Origin: CADEDH01 sp965262175
GTDB taxonomy: Bacteria > Actinomycetota > Acidimicrobiia > Acidimicrobiales > SZUA-35
NCBI GenBank assembly: GCA_965262175.1
Contig: CBDHES010000002.1
Coordinates: 372,001 to 436,000 of the forward strand
DNA length: 64,000 bases
Direction of reading: 5' to 3'
Of the stretch, positions 7,584-15,993 are shown one piece after another. How positions within the stretch are numbered: position 1 is the first letter of the stretch; each line of letters starts with the position of its first letter. A program made the translations under genes and the position numbers. The notes under the pieces were generated by a model. That model saw nothing but the letters and a program-made list of their open reading frames with translations. It searched no databases and was not told the DNA's origin.

Positions 7584-8636
7584 ATGAAGCTGGGAACGAG
7601 CATCAACTACGTCGGCGACTTCGCCAAGTCGGTCGACCAGGTCGTCGAGATGGAGAAGGCCGGCATCGATGTCGTGTGGGTCGCCGAGGCCTACAGCGTC
7701 GACGCCGTCAGCCAGATCGGCTACCTGGCGGCCAAGACCGAGCGGGTCGAGGTCGGGACCGGCATCCTCAACGTCTACTCCCGGACCGCGCCAGCCATCG
7801 CCCAGACCGCGGCCGGTCTCGACATGGTCTCCAACGGGCGGTTCATCCTCGGCCTGGGGGCGAGCGGGCCGCAGGTGATCGAGGGCTTCCACGGCGTGCC
7901 CTATGAGCGGCCGATGACCCGGATCGCCGAGTACATCGACGTGGTCCGGATGACCCTCCGCCGCGAGCGGGTGGACTACGCCGGCAAGACGGTGCAGGTC
8001 CCGCTGCCCGAGGGTCAGGGAACCGGTCTGGGCAAGCCTCTCAAGCTGATCAACCACCCGGTCCGCGACGAGGTGCCGATCTGGTGGGCCTCCCTCATGC
8101 CCCGGTCGGTCAAGGCGACCGCCCAGAAGGCCGACGGGTGGCTTCCCGTGTTCTTCGTTCCCGACGAGTTCCAGCGGGTCTGGGGCGATGACCTGAAGGC
8201 CGGTACCAGCGAGCGGGATCCGTCGCTCGACCGGCTGGAGATCGGGGCCGGCACGATGGTGGCGATCGGCGAGGACCTCGTGGGCGACGCCGCCGACAAG
8301 CTGCTCGACCTCAGCCGGCCGAACGTCGCCCTGTACTGGGGCGGCATGGGTGCTCGAGACAAGAACTTCTACAACAGCATCGCCCGCAAGTACGGCTATG
8401 AGCAGGAGGCGATCGAGATCCAGGACCTCTACCTCGACGGCCACAAGGACGACGCGGCCGCCGCCGTGCCCCGCGACTTCCTCGAGCGGTCCAACCTGAT
8501 CGGCCCGCCGTCGTACGTGCGGGAGCGGCTCGGGGTGTGGAAGGAGGCGGGCGTGAGCGTGCTCAACGTCAACGTCCCGCCCGGCCAGGACCGGACGGGC
8601 ACGATCGAGACCCTGCGGGACATGCTCGAGGACTGA
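7584..8636 (+). CDS. LLM-class (F420-type) flavin-dependent oxidoreductase
   Basis: 350 residues with the complete LLM barrel: MKLGTSINYVGDF at the N-terminus, VVWVAEAYSVDAVSQIGYLA near residue 33, VEVGTGILNVYSRTAP near residue 55, and NGRFILGLGASGPQVIEGFHG near residue 82. The glycine-rich segment and GASGPQVIEG are typical of F420-dependent subgroups (compare methylene-H4MPT reductase-like and TIGR03564-like proteins). ADGWLPVFFVPDEF and the C-terminal SYVRERLGVWKEAGVSVLNV complete the fold. The substrate is unknown. It is transcribed away from the selenoprotein gene, with 69 bases between start codons, which allows coordinated control. Confidence 0.9.
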   Translation: MKLGTSINYVGDFAKSVDQVVEMEKAGIDVVWVAEAYSVDAVSQIGYLAAKTERVEVGTGILNVYSRTAPAIAQTAAGLDMVSNGRFILGLGASGPQVIEGFHGVPYERPMTRIAEYIDVVRMTLRRERVDYAGKTVQVPLPEGQGTGLGKPLKLINHPVRDEVPIWWASLMPRSVKATAQKADGWLPVFFVPDEFQRVWGDDLKAGTSERDPSLDRLEIGAGTMVAIGEDLVGDAADKLLDLSRPNVALYWGGMGARDKNFYNSIARKYGYEQEAIEIQDLYLDGHKDDAAAAVPRDFLERSNLIGPPSYVRERLGVWKEAGVSVLNVNVPPGQDRTGTIETLRDMLED

Positions 8637-8657
8637 CCGACGCCACGCCGCCGATCG

Positions 8658-8689
8658 CCGGCGACTGGGGAACCGCTCTCAGTCGCCGG
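8658..8689. terminator. Hairpin between convergent genes
   Basis: CCGGCGACTG and CAGTCGCCGG form a 10-bp perfect stem with a 12-base loop, spanning the stop codon of the leftward gene and lying 21 bases after the stop of the rightward LLM gene. The symmetry suits termination from both sides, but there is no T-run. Confidence 0.45.
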
Positions 8690-9248
8690 GGTTCGGCGAG
8701 CCGAATCCGCTCTCCCGCTCGAGGCGATCGACCTCGAGCCTGGCTTGGCGGATCGCCTCGAGTCGGTCGTCGAGCTCGATCGAGCGGGCGTCGAGGGCGT
8801 CGCGCAGCGTCGGCTCCTCGGTCGGCCGGGTGACGACGATCGCTCGGTCCGCCATCGTCTCGACCGAGACGACGGCGTCCTCCAGCTGGGCGAGCAGACG
8901 ACGCTTTCCGGCCGGGTCGGCCCGTTCGTCGAGCGCTGCGGCCGCCACCAGCTCACCGTCCAGGGCCACGGCGTCGGCCTCGACGGCTGCGACCGAGTCG
9001 GCCAGGAGCGGATGCTGGTCCGCCGCCTGACGGAGCCGTGCCGTGGCCGCCACCACCCGACGATGGAGCGCGGCCTCGGGGCTGTGGGACCCGACCCAGT
9101 TGGCCGGCGCCTGGCTTCGCACCCCGGGCGCCACCTGGAGCTGACGCTTGGCGTTGCGCTGAACCAGCGTGGCGCCGAGCGCCACGGCGGCGACGCCAGC
9201 GAGCACGACGAGGAGCGCAACGACCATGAGGAGGACGACGACCGACAC
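8679..9248 (-). CDS. Membrane-anchored helical protein, third gene of SPFH cluster
   Basis: 189 residues from the GTG at 9248, which has GGAG six bases upstream and starts 9 bases after the stop of the zinc-ribbon gene. One N-terminal transmembrane segment (residues 2-25, rich in Val and Leu) is followed by a charged, largely helical region with heptad-like stretches (RQAADQHPLLADSVAAVEAD, LDDRLEAIRQARLEVDRLE). No known domain is recognised; a LemA-like or coiled-coil role is possible. Position and spacing place it in one operon with the zinc-ribbon and SPFH genes, suggesting a membrane partner of that complex. Much longer readings through the upstream genes are in the wrong frame and were discarded. 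Confidence 0.75.
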   Translation of the reverse strand: MSVVVLLMVVALLVVLAGVAAVALGATLVQRNAKRQLQVAPGVRSQAPANWVGSHSPEAALHRRVVAATARLRQAADQHPLLADSVAAVEADAVALDGELVAAAALDERADPAGKRRLLAQLEDAVVSVETMADRAIVVTRPTEEPTLRDALDARSIELDDRLEAIRQARLEVDRLERESGFGSPNPGD

Positions 9249-9256
9249 GAGCGCTC

Positions 9257-10651
9257 CTACTGGTTGGCGGCGATGAGCAGGGCGATGACCGCGACCACGA
9301 TGATGGCGGCGACGACCGCCAGGGCGATCTTGACCTTGCTCCACGGTCGCTCGCCGTGGATCTCGCCCGTCACGCCGTTCATGTACACCTGGTAGGGCTT
9401 GGCCTGATACAGCACGGTCAGCAACCAGATCGGCAACAGGAGGTGCTTGTAGGTCTCGTTGCGGAACGTGCTCTGCTTGTTGTGGACCCGCTGCTGATCG
9501 CCGCCGATGTCCTGCCGGACCGTCGAGTCGATCACCCCGTCCATCTGGTGGCGGGCGTCGCGGTGGCACTCGTCGAGATCCCGGTCGTAGGTCCGGGCCA
9601 GGTGGCCGGCGAGGTAGTCGCCGCTGAAGGGCCGGACCTGGTGGGTCGGCCACGGTTCCAGCTTGGCGATACGCCGATCGTCGAACCCGGTGTTGGCCCC
9701 GATGACGATGTCGTCGAACTCGTTGTGGACCACCCCGGATGCCCGATGCCAGGTCGTGTAGGTCTCGGTCCGCCGGTTCTCGCCGTGGCCGACCGTCCTG
9801 GTCCGGGTGATGCCCCGCTCCCCCTGGTACCGGGTGACGGCTGCCGCGTCGAAGGTGAAGTAGGCGGTGTAGACGCTCTCGAAGGAGCCGAACGTCGAGT
9901 ACTTCTTGAACTCGTTCGGGGCGAACCATCGCTTGTTCACCCACGCCCGGAGCGCCTCGGTGGCGGCCTTCTCGGTGATGGCGAAGGGCAGCACACCGTC
10001 GACGGCGAGCCGATCGGGGGCCTCGTGGATGTCGGTCCGCTGGATCGGGGTGGCGCAGTACGGGCACTTGGTCGTGGTCAGGGTGCCGACGAAGGTCGTG
10101 TGGCCACCACAGGACTGGCAGACGATCTCCTTCTCGTCGGCCAGGTGGGTCATCTCCCGCCGACCCTGGAGCCACAGCTCGGCGAGGCTCTGCTCCTCGA
10201 CCGCCTCGTCGGGGTGGTGGACGATCTCCTCGGTGGCGCGGCAATGGGGGCAGACCAGAGCCTGGGCACCGATGTCGAAGAGGAGCTCGCCCCCGCACGA
10301 TCGGCAGGGTCGGGTGTCGACGCTCTGCTGCCGGTAGTAGTCCTCCGGGCTGTGCTGGGTCCGACCATCGTCGGCGACCGCTCCGGCCGGCGGCTGCTGC
10401 CCCTGATGAGGCGGCGGCTGCTGGTGTGCTGGCGGCTGAGGCGGCGGATACGCCGGCGGCGGCTGGTGTGCTGGCGGCTGCTGATGAGGCGGCGGATACG
10501 CAGGCGGCTGCTGCCCCTGACGAGGTGGCGGCTGATGAGGCGGCGGATACGCAGGCGGCTGCTGCCCCTGATGAGGTGGCGGCGGATGCGCAGGCGGCTG
10601 CTGGCCCCGATGCGGCGGCGGAGGCGGAGGACCCGGGTGGCCGTTGGACAT
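9257..10651 (-). CDS. Zinc-ribbon membrane protein (YdjG-like) with Pro/Gln-rich N-terminus
   Basis: 464 residues. Residues 6-90 are a Pro/Gln/His/Tyr repeat tract built on GQQPPAYPPPHQ-like units. Two zinc ribbons follow (CRSCGG...CPHC and CQSCGG...CPYC), as in TFIIB-type ribbon proteins. A conserved region holds LPFAITEKAATEALRAWV and KKYSTFGSFESVYTAYFTF, and a C-terminal transmembrane pair spans roughly residues 400-420 and 440-462. This arrangement resembles B. subtilis YdjG, whose operon also encodes an SPFH protein (YdjI). The gene starts 9 bases after the SPFH gene stop and ends 8 bases before the next gene. Family knowledge suggests a membrane-envelope stress or membrane-fluidity role. 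Confidence 0.8.
   Translation of the reverse strand: MSNGHPGPPPPPPHRGQQPPAHPPPPHQGQQPPAYPPPHQPPPRQGQQPPAYPPPHQQPPAHQPPPAYPPPQPPAHQQPPPHQGQQPPAGAVADDGRTQHSPEDYYRQQSVDTRPCRSCGGELLFDIGAQALVCPHCRATEEIVHHPDEAVEEQSLAELWLQGRREMTHLADEKEIVCQSCGGHTTFVGTLTTTKCPYCATPIQRTDIHEAPDRLAVDGVLPFAITEKAATEALRAWVNKRWFAPNEFKKYSTFGSFESVYTAYFTFDAAAVTRYQGERGITRTRTVGHGENRRTETYTTWHRASGVVHNEFDDIVIGANTGFDDRRIAKLEPWPTHQVRPFSGDYLAGHLARTYDRDLDECHRDARHQMDGVIDSTVRQDIGGDQQRVHNKQSTFRNETYKHLLLPIWLLTVLYQAKPYQVYMNGVTGEIHGERPWSKVKIALAVVAAIIVVAVIALLIAANQ
10382..10636. repeat. Degenerate Pro/Gln codon repeats inside the zinc-ribbon gene
   Basis: Imperfect repeats such as GGCGGCTGCTGCCCCTGATG and GGCGGATACGCAGGCGGC recur about six times, encoding the PPAYPPPHQ and QGQQPP units. 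Repeats of this type can change length by slippage without breaking the frame, since units are multiples of three. Confidence 0.75.
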
Positions 10652-10660
10652 CGCCGCGGA

Positions 10661-11896
10661 TCAGCCGGCCGGCGGCGTGTCGCTGGGGCCGCCGGTCTGG
10701 GGATCGCTGGCCGGCGGTGTCGGTGCGGCCGGCGGCGCCTGGGGCGGGACGGGCGGCGGCTGGGCCGCGCCCGGGATCGGCGGCGGCACGGCGAACACCG
10801 GGGCGAGCGCCGGAACCGACGATGCCGGCGCCCAGCCGGCCATACCGGCGCTCCACACCTGGGACTGCCCGTTGACCTGCCCGTTCTGGGCCCCGGCCTG
10901 GATCTGCTCGATCGTGAACGGCCCGGCCTGCTGCCCGTTCATCACAACGTAGAACAGCTGCTGCTGAGGCACCGGCGGGGGCGTCATCTGCGCCTGGGCT
11001 CCGGGTCCCATCGATTGGCCCATCGTGTTGGCCATCTGGCCGGCCATCGTGACGCCCATGCCGATGGCCATGGCGTCGCCCATCGGACTCCCGCCGGGGT
11101 TGCCGGCTGCGGCGACCATCGCCTCGGCCGCCTTGGCCTGCTGGTACCGGCCCATGTCTCCGACGTTGTCGAGGAAGCCGCCTTCCTCGACGCCTCGGGC
11201 CACGCCCCGGGTCATGGCGGCCGTGATCTCCTCGGGGAGGGAGACGTTCATGGTGACCGAGTCGATCGCCAGCCCGAACTCGTCGTCGACCCGCTCCTGG
11301 ACGAAGTCCCGGAGCTTCTCGGACAGCTCGACCTGACGGCCCTGGAGGTCGATCGCCCCGAGGCCGGTTTCGAGCACCATGTCGGAGAAGGCGAGGGTGA
11401 TCACCCGGCGCAGGAGCTCGCTGATCTCCTCGGTCTCGACGACCGAGTCGGTCCCGATGACCTCCCGGAGGAAGATCTGGGCGTCGGCGATCCGGACCAC
11501 GCAGAGGCCGTTGGCCCGGACCTGGACCATGCGGAAATCGGGATCTCGCACCGTGACCGGCTGGGGCGTACCCCACCGCAGATCGGTGACCGGCCTGGTG
11601 TTGAGGAAGTAGACCTCACTCCGGAACGGGCTGTTGAACCCGTGTTTCCACCCCTGGATCGTGCTGAGCAGCGGCAGGTTCTCGGACTTGAGCTCGTAGG
11701 CACCGGGCCCGAACCGATCGGCGAGCTGACCCCGGTAGACGAAGACCGCTTCCTGCCCCTCCCGGACGATCAGCTGGGCGCCGTTCTTGATCTCGTTGTT
11801 GTAGCGGGGGAACCGCCATGCCAGCGTCGTCCGAGAATCGTCGAGCCACTCGATGATGTCGACCAGCTCACCGCGCAGCTTGTCCATCAAGCCCAT
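10661..11896 (-). CDS. SPFH-domain protein with C-terminal GYF_2 domain (YdjI-like)
   Basis: 411 residues, first gene of the cluster. Residues 1-250 are the virion-core/YdjI type of SPFH protein: MGLMDKLRGELVDIIEWLDD at the start, RFPRYNNEIKNGAQLIVREGQEAVF, and LSEKLRDFVQERVDDEFGLAIDSVTMNVSLPEE near residue 190. A Gly/Met-rich stretch (residues 265-300) links to a GYF_2-like domain, with LFYVVMNGQQAGPFTIEQI and WSAGMAGWAP near residues 310-350, and a Pro-rich tail. SPFH proteins form membrane-associated oligomers; GYF domains bind proline-rich peptides. The next gene encodes a long Pro-rich tract, a natural candidate ligand for this GYF domain (inference). Confidence 0.85.
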   Translation of the reverse strand: MGLMDKLRGELVDIIEWLDDSRTTLAWRFPRYNNEIKNGAQLIVREGQEAVFVYRGQLADRFGPGAYELKSENLPLLSTIQGWKHGFNSPFRSEVYFLNTRPVTDLRWGTPQPVTVRDPDFRMVQVRANGLCVVRIADAQIFLREVIGTDSVVETEEISELLRRVITLAFSDMVLETGLGAIDLQGRQVELSEKLRDFVQERVDDEFGLAIDSVTMNVSLPEEITAAMTRGVARGVEEGGFLDNVGDMGRYQQAKAAEAMVAAAGNPGGSPMGDAMAIGMGVTMAGQMANTMGQSMGPGAQAQMTPPPVPQQQLFYVVMNGQQAGPFTIEQIQAGAQNGQVNGQSQVWSAGMAGWAPASSVPALAPVFAVPPPIPGAAQPPPVPPQAPPAAPTPPASDPQTGGPSDTPPAG

Positions 11897-11981
11897 GTGT
11901 CACGTCCCTCCATGGTCTACGTCCCGGCCAGCGTACTCTCGGGCCGGCCGGCCGATGACGTCAACCCCGGCCGGGGTCGGG

Positions 11982-13079
11982 TCATCCGATGAGATCCGGC
12001 AACCCGGCCGCTGCCATCTGATCGGCGTGTCGGGACGCCATGGCGACGAACATGTCGTCGCCCCGCTCGGTGCGGCCGACGATCTGGCTGGCGACGACGG
12101 CCATCACGTAGCCGCTGGCCGTGCCCAGCCGGTACCGGTGGTCCAGCGCCTCCCGATCGATGTCGACCCCGTTGGTCACCAGGCGGTGGTGGTACCGGTC
12201 GACGAGGGCCGCCTCGTTGGTCCGCCGGTCGTCGGGGGTCAGCCCGGCTCCGACGAAGTAGGCGGCATCGCTCGGCCCCGATCCGAGCTGCGCGGTCTGC
12301 CAGTCGACGACGGTGATCGGGCGAGGTCCGGGCCTGGTGGCGAACAGGAGGTTGTCGAGCCGGTAGTCGCCGTGGACCAGGCACCGGGGCCCGGCCAGGA
12401 CCTCGGCCGAGATGGTTCCCAACCGCTCGCCCAGCCATCGGCCCAGCTCCCGCTCATCGGTCGACAAGCGATCCCGGTAGCGGTCGTCGAACCCGGCGAA
12501 TACCGATCGGTAGAGGCCGACCAGGCGACCGATCGAGTCCTCGCCGGGCTGCTCGATCCAGCTCAGCTCGGCCAGCTCGCCGTCTCGGGCCCAGGTCGCG
12601 GCGTGGAGATCGGCCACCGCGTCGAGGGCCAGGGCGGCCCGATCGACGTCACAGCCGACGAGCTGATCGCCCTGCTCGGCCCAGTCGACGTCTTCCATGA
12701 GGAGCAGGAATCGGTTGGCGTCGAGGTCCTCTTCGAGCCGGTGGACCGTGGGGGTGGGAACCGGCAACTCGGGCTGCAGGTCGCGGTAGAACCCGACCTC
12801 CCGGACGTAGGTCAGGGTGGCGGCCGCCGCCTGGAGGCTGACCGGATCCGACGACGGGAACTTCCCGACGACCGACGCCGGCCGCATGGCCGGAACCTCG
12901 GCGCCGTCGGGTTCGCCGCCCGACCAGCTGAGCGCGAACCGCACGTTCTGGCCGACCTGTCCGGTGCCGATCGATCGGGCCACCATCTCGGTCACGTGGG
13001 CGCCGCCGGTCAACCCGGCGTCATCGAGGGCGTGGGTCATCCACCGGGCGTCGATGTCGGCCAAGGACGTCACACCCAA
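11982..13079 (-). CDS. APH-like phosphotransferase family protein
   Basis: About 365 residues of the aminoglycoside phosphotransferase/ecdysteroid kinase-like fold. The catalytic loop is CLVHGDYRLDNLLF (H-G-D...N) near residue 240 and the metal site is TVVDWQTAQLG near residue 262. PASVVGKFPSSDP near residue 75 would carry the ATP-binding lysine. Actinobacterial relatives sit beside lipid or steroid degradation genes and act on unknown small alcohols. A TTG at 13079 is six bases from GGGAGG and is preferred; the GTG at 13073 is an alternative. The frame is open further upstream but overlaps the NTF2-like gene. The two genes are 19 bases apart and probably cotranscribed. Confidence 0.75.
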   Translation of the reverse strand: MGVTSLADIDARWMTHALDDAGLTGGAHVTEMVARSIGTGQVGQNVRFALSWSGGEPDGAEVPAMRPASVVGKFPSSDPVSLQAAAATLTYVREVGFYRDLQPELPVPTPTVHRLEEDLDANRFLLLMEDVDWAEQGDQLVGCDVDRAALALDAVADLHAATWARDGELAELSWIEQPGEDSIGRLVGLYRSVFAGFDDRYRDRLSTDERELGRWLGERLGTISAEVLAGPRCLVHGDYRLDNLLFATRPGPRPITVVDWQTAQLGSGPSDAAYFVGAGLTPDDRRTNEAALVDRYHHRLVTNGVDIDREALDHRYRLGTASGYVMAVVASQIVGRTERGDDMFVAMASRHADQMAAAGLPDLIG

Positions 13080-13098
13080 CGGTGGCCTCCCGGTCCGG

Positions 13099-13572
13099 TC
13101 ACCGGATCGGGCCCCGCTCGACCATGGGGAGGTCGACCGCCCCACCTCGGGAGCCGAACATCTCGACCCGCCGTCGGGCGAACCGCCAACGACCGTCTTC
13201 GGGGCGAAGCTCATCGAGGTACCGGCCCCAGATCTCCAGGTCGCCACCACCACTGATTCGGTGCCACGCGTACACCGAGGAGCTGGCTCGGGCCGACGCC
13301 GGTCCGGTCCTGGTGATCCGGATGTTCGACACGTGGTGCGACGTCGCCTCGAAGCTCCGAAGGAGGCCGGTCACGTGCCGCTCCAACGCCGGTCGCCCGG
13401 CGATGACCGCACCGGTGTCGAACTCGCCGTCGAGGCAGAACAGCTCGGCCCACGCCGCGGGCCGGGCGGTGTCGACGAGCAGGGCGTAGTCGAGGAGGGT
13501 GTCGGTGATGGCCGCCGCCACCTCGTCGTCGCTCTCTGATCCTTCGGCCCGGTCCCCACTGGCCTTCCCCAT
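13099..13572 (-). CDS. NTF2/SnoaL-like domain protein
   Basis: 157 residues with an NTF2-like cone fold: ITDTLLDYALLVDTARPAAW near residue 22, ELFCLDGEFDTGAVIAGRPALE near residue 45, SHHVSNIRITRTG near residue 80, and GRYLDELRPEDGRWRFARRRVEMFG near residue 120. Members include small dehydratases, isomerases and the beta subunits of ring-hydroxylating dioxygenases. The Rieske alpha-like subunit starts 39 bases away on the other strand, so a beta-subunit-like or accessory role is possible. TACGGT lies 7 bases before the ATG with no ribosome site, indicating a leaderless transcript. Confidence 0.78.
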   Translation of the reverse strand: MGKASGDRAEGSESDDEVAAAITDTLLDYALLVDTARPAAWAELFCLDGEFDTGAVIAGRPALERHVTGLLRSFEATSHHVSNIRITRTGPASARASSSVYAWHRISGGGDLEIWGRYLDELRPEDGRWRFARRRVEMFGSRGGAVDLPMVERGPIR

Positions 13573-13579
13573 CCCGGCA

Positions 13580-13585
13580 ACCGTA
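13580..13585 (-). promoter_or_regulatory. -10 box of leaderless NTF2-like gene
   Basis: TACGGT ends 7 bases upstream of the ATG at 13572, in the short space before the divergent Rieske gene. Confidence 0.5.
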
Positions 13586-13611
13586 GTTTGGGATCGACCA
13601 GGGGGAACAAA

Positions 13612-14976
13612 ATGCTACGAGCGAGAGGCGCGGCCCGATCGAACGGTCCCCGCTACCGGGATGTGGTCGCCGGCGACCGGATCGGACCGCCGGCCACCCT
13701 CCTCGACGAGTCGTATGCGTGGATCGACGTCGACCCGGTCGACATCGACCGGTACACCAGCCGCCGATTCCACGACCGGGAGAAGGCCGCCCTGTGGCCC
13801 TCGACGTGGCAGATGGCGTGCCGGTTGGAGCACGTGCCGACCGTCGGCTCCTATCACGTCTATGAGGTCGGCGACCTCTCGATCATCGTCGTCCGAACCG
13901 GCCCGGGGGCCGACGAGGTTCGGGCGTTCCACAACGCGTGCCTCCACCGGGGCACCACGCTGGTCGAGGGCCGAGGTCAGGTCGACGGGTTCACCTGCCC
14001 GTTCCACGGCTTCGCCTGGGGCTTGGACGGCAGCTTCGCCGGCATGCCGGCGCCGTGGGACTTCCCCCACGTGGAGGCGGGCGACCTGTGCCTCCCCGAG
14101 GCGGCGGTGGCGATCTGGGGCGGCTTCGTGATGGTCAACCCCGACGGCCGGGCGCCGGACTTCGCCACCTACGCCGCCCCGCTCGACCGGCACTTCGCCC
14201 ACGACCGGCTCGACACACGGTTCGTGGCCCATCACGTGTGCCAGGTGGTCGAGGCCAACTGGAAGACGACCCAGGAAGCGTTCATCGAGGCGTACCACAT
14301 CTCGACCACCCATCCCCACACGATCCGGTTCGCCAACGACTTCGACTGTGCCTACGACGTCTATGAGCCCAACGTCAGCCGGCTGATCCAGCCGCTCGGC
14401 GTCCCGGCGACCCATCTGGTGGGACGGGTCACCGAGGAGGAGTTGGCGTCGACGATCCAGCGGATGCTTCCCCGGGAGGATCGGATCGAGGTGCCGGACG
14501 GCGTCCGAGCCCGACCCTGGTTGGCCGACCGCTTCCGCTCGTCGCTCGGCCGGCGCTGGCGGTGCGACCTGACCGGGGTGTCCGACGCCGAGATGCTCGA
14601 CAGCATCCAGTACTTCCTGTTTCCCAACTTCTTCCCGTGGGCCGGCTACGCGATCCCGATCGCCTACCGCTTTCGTCCCCACGGCGATGACCCCGGCCGG
14701 TCGCTGATGGAGATATTCGTGCTCCACCCGATCCCCGACGACGGCCGGTACGAGACCGCCGAGCCGTTCTGGCTCGAACCGGGCGAATCATGGACACGGG
14801 CACCCGGCTTCGAGGCCCTCGGTCTGGTCATCGACCAGGACATGGCGAACCTCCCCCGGGTCCAGCGGGGCCTCCGGGCCGCCCGCCACCGGGCGGTCAC
14901 GCTCTCGGACTACCAGGAGATCCGGATCCGCCACTTCCACCGCCGACTCGACGAGGTGCTCGCCGCCTCGACCTGA
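13612..14976 (+). CDS. Rieske non-heme iron oxygenase, alpha-subunit type
   Basis: 454 residues. The Rieske [2Fe-2S] site is CLHRG (C-x-H) near residue 109 and CPFHGF (C-x2-H) near residue 129. The mononuclear iron site is in EAFIEAYHISTTHPH near residue 223, where the two His of HxxxxH are ligands; the third acidic ligand lies further on and was not assigned. Such enzymes hydroxylate aromatic or steroid-like rings using electrons from a reductase, which is not encoded nearby. The ATG at 13612 follows AGGGGG at good spacing; an in-frame TTG at 13588 is less likely. The flanking NTF2-like, APH-like and LLM genes suggest a catabolic cluster, but the substrate is not known. Confidence 0.9.
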   Translation: MLRARGAARSNGPRYRDVVAGDRIGPPATLLDESYAWIDVDPVDIDRYTSRRFHDREKAALWPSTWQMACRLEHVPTVGSYHVYEVGDLSIIVVRTGPGADEVRAFHNACLHRGTTLVEGRGQVDGFTCPFHGFAWGLDGSFAGMPAPWDFPHVEAGDLCLPEAAVAIWGGFVMVNPDGRAPDFATYAAPLDRHFAHDRLDTRFVAHHVCQVVEANWKTTQEAFIEAYHISTTHPHTIRFANDFDCAYDVYEPNVSRLIQPLGVPATHLVGRVTEEELASTIQRMLPREDRIEVPDGVRARPWLADRFRSSLGRRWRCDLTGVSDAEMLDSIQYFLFPNFFPWAGYAIPIAYRFRPHGDDPGRSLMEIFVLHPIPDDGRYETAEPFWLEPGESWTRAPGFEALGLVIDQDMANLPRVQRGLRAARHRAVTLSDYQEIRIRHFHRRLDEVLAAST

Positions 14977-14999
14977 CCGGAGCGGCGGTCACCACCGAC

Positions 15000-15890
15000 T
15001 CAGGCTCGGCCGTCGATACCGCAGGCCTGGGCCAGGGCGGCGAGATCGGCTTCGAAGGTCCGGGTCGGGATCGGTGCCGCCACCACCAGCTCTTCGACCC
15101 CCAGCGCCCGGGCCGTGTCGGCCCTGGCCGCCACCTCGTCGGGTGACTCGGTCGACAGCGGGAGGCCCAGCTTGAAGCTGAAGTCGTCGTCGGTCACCGA
15201 CCGGCCCTCGGCTGCCATCGCCTCGTGCAGCTGGGCCAGATGGGCCTCCAGATCATCCTGGGCCCACCACCCGTACCAGCCATCGCCGAGCCGGGCGGCC
15301 CGGGCCATGGCGGCTCGGGAGTCGCCGCCGACGATGATGGGCGGTCCGCCGGGCGTCACCGGCGGAGGGTTGAGCACCACGTCCTCGAACTCGACGAACT
15401 CGCCCCGGTACGTGGCCCGGTCGTCCCGCCACGCGACACGGATCGCCTCGATGTACTCGTCGAGCCGCCGGCCCCGACGCTCGAAGGGAACCCCGAGCGC
15501 CCCGTACTCCTCCCACGACCAACCGGAGCCGACGCCGAGCTCGAAACGACCGCCGGTGAAGTGATCGAGGGTCAGCACCTCCTTGGCGGTCAGCAGCGCC
15601 GGCCGCTGCGGGAGGATGAGCACGCCGGTGCAGAAGCGGAGCTCGGTGGTGACGGCCGCCGCCGCCTGGCTGACGAACAGTGGATCGTAGATGCCGGTAT
15701 CGGCCGACCAGTTCGTCGAGCCATCCGGGGTGTACGGGTACTTCGAGTCGTACCGGGCGAAGAACACGACGTGCTCGGGGGCGAACAACGCTCGAAAGCC
15801 CAAACCCTCCAGCGCCTCGGCGAACGCCCGGATGAACCCGACGTCCCGCTTCGGCGAGTTCCCGAACATCCCGGCCGCACTGATCCGCAT
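15000..15890 (-). CDS. LLM-class F420-dependent oxidoreductase (TIGR03619-like)
   Basis: 296 residues. MRISAAGMFGNSPKRDVGFI opens the barrel, followed by FRALFAPEHVVFF near residue 31, TELRFCTGVLILPQRPALLTAKE near residue 80, GGRFELGVGSGWSWEEYGALG near residue 110 and PPIIVGGDSRAAMARAARLGDGWYG near residue 175. The pattern fits the probable F420-dependent TIGR03619 group. The ATG at 15890 has GGGGAA upstream; a longer reading to 16124 crosses the divergent channel gene and has non-protein-like composition. It ends 23 bases from the convergent Rieske gene. The third LLM protein of the window; the substrate is unknown. Confidence 0.88.
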   Translation of the reverse strand: MRISAAGMFGNSPKRDVGFIRAFAEALEGLGFRALFAPEHVVFFARYDSKYPYTPDGSTNWSADTGIYDPLFVSQAAAAVTTELRFCTGVLILPQRPALLTAKEVLTLDHFTGGRFELGVGSGWSWEEYGALGVPFERRGRRLDEYIEAIRVAWRDDRATYRGEFVEFEDVVLNPPPVTPGGPPIIVGGDSRAAMARAARLGDGWYGWWAQDDLEAHLAQLHEAMAAEGRSVTDDDFSFKLGLPLSTESPDEVAARADTARALGVEELVVAAPIPTRTFEADLAALAQACGIDGRA

Positions 15891-15993
15891 CGCATTCCCC
15901 TTGGCGCCATGATCCTGAACCGTCGATCCGACACGTCGATCGCTGCGATCGATGGCCGGAGAGCCATGATGGCACCGGTCCCGCCGCGCGATC

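Noticed and set aside
8679..11576. A 965-codon minus-strand open frame across three genes
   Set aside because: Only its last 189 codons look like protein; the rest is the wrong frame of the zinc-ribbon and SPFH genes, with Arg/Gly/Pro-rich nonsense.
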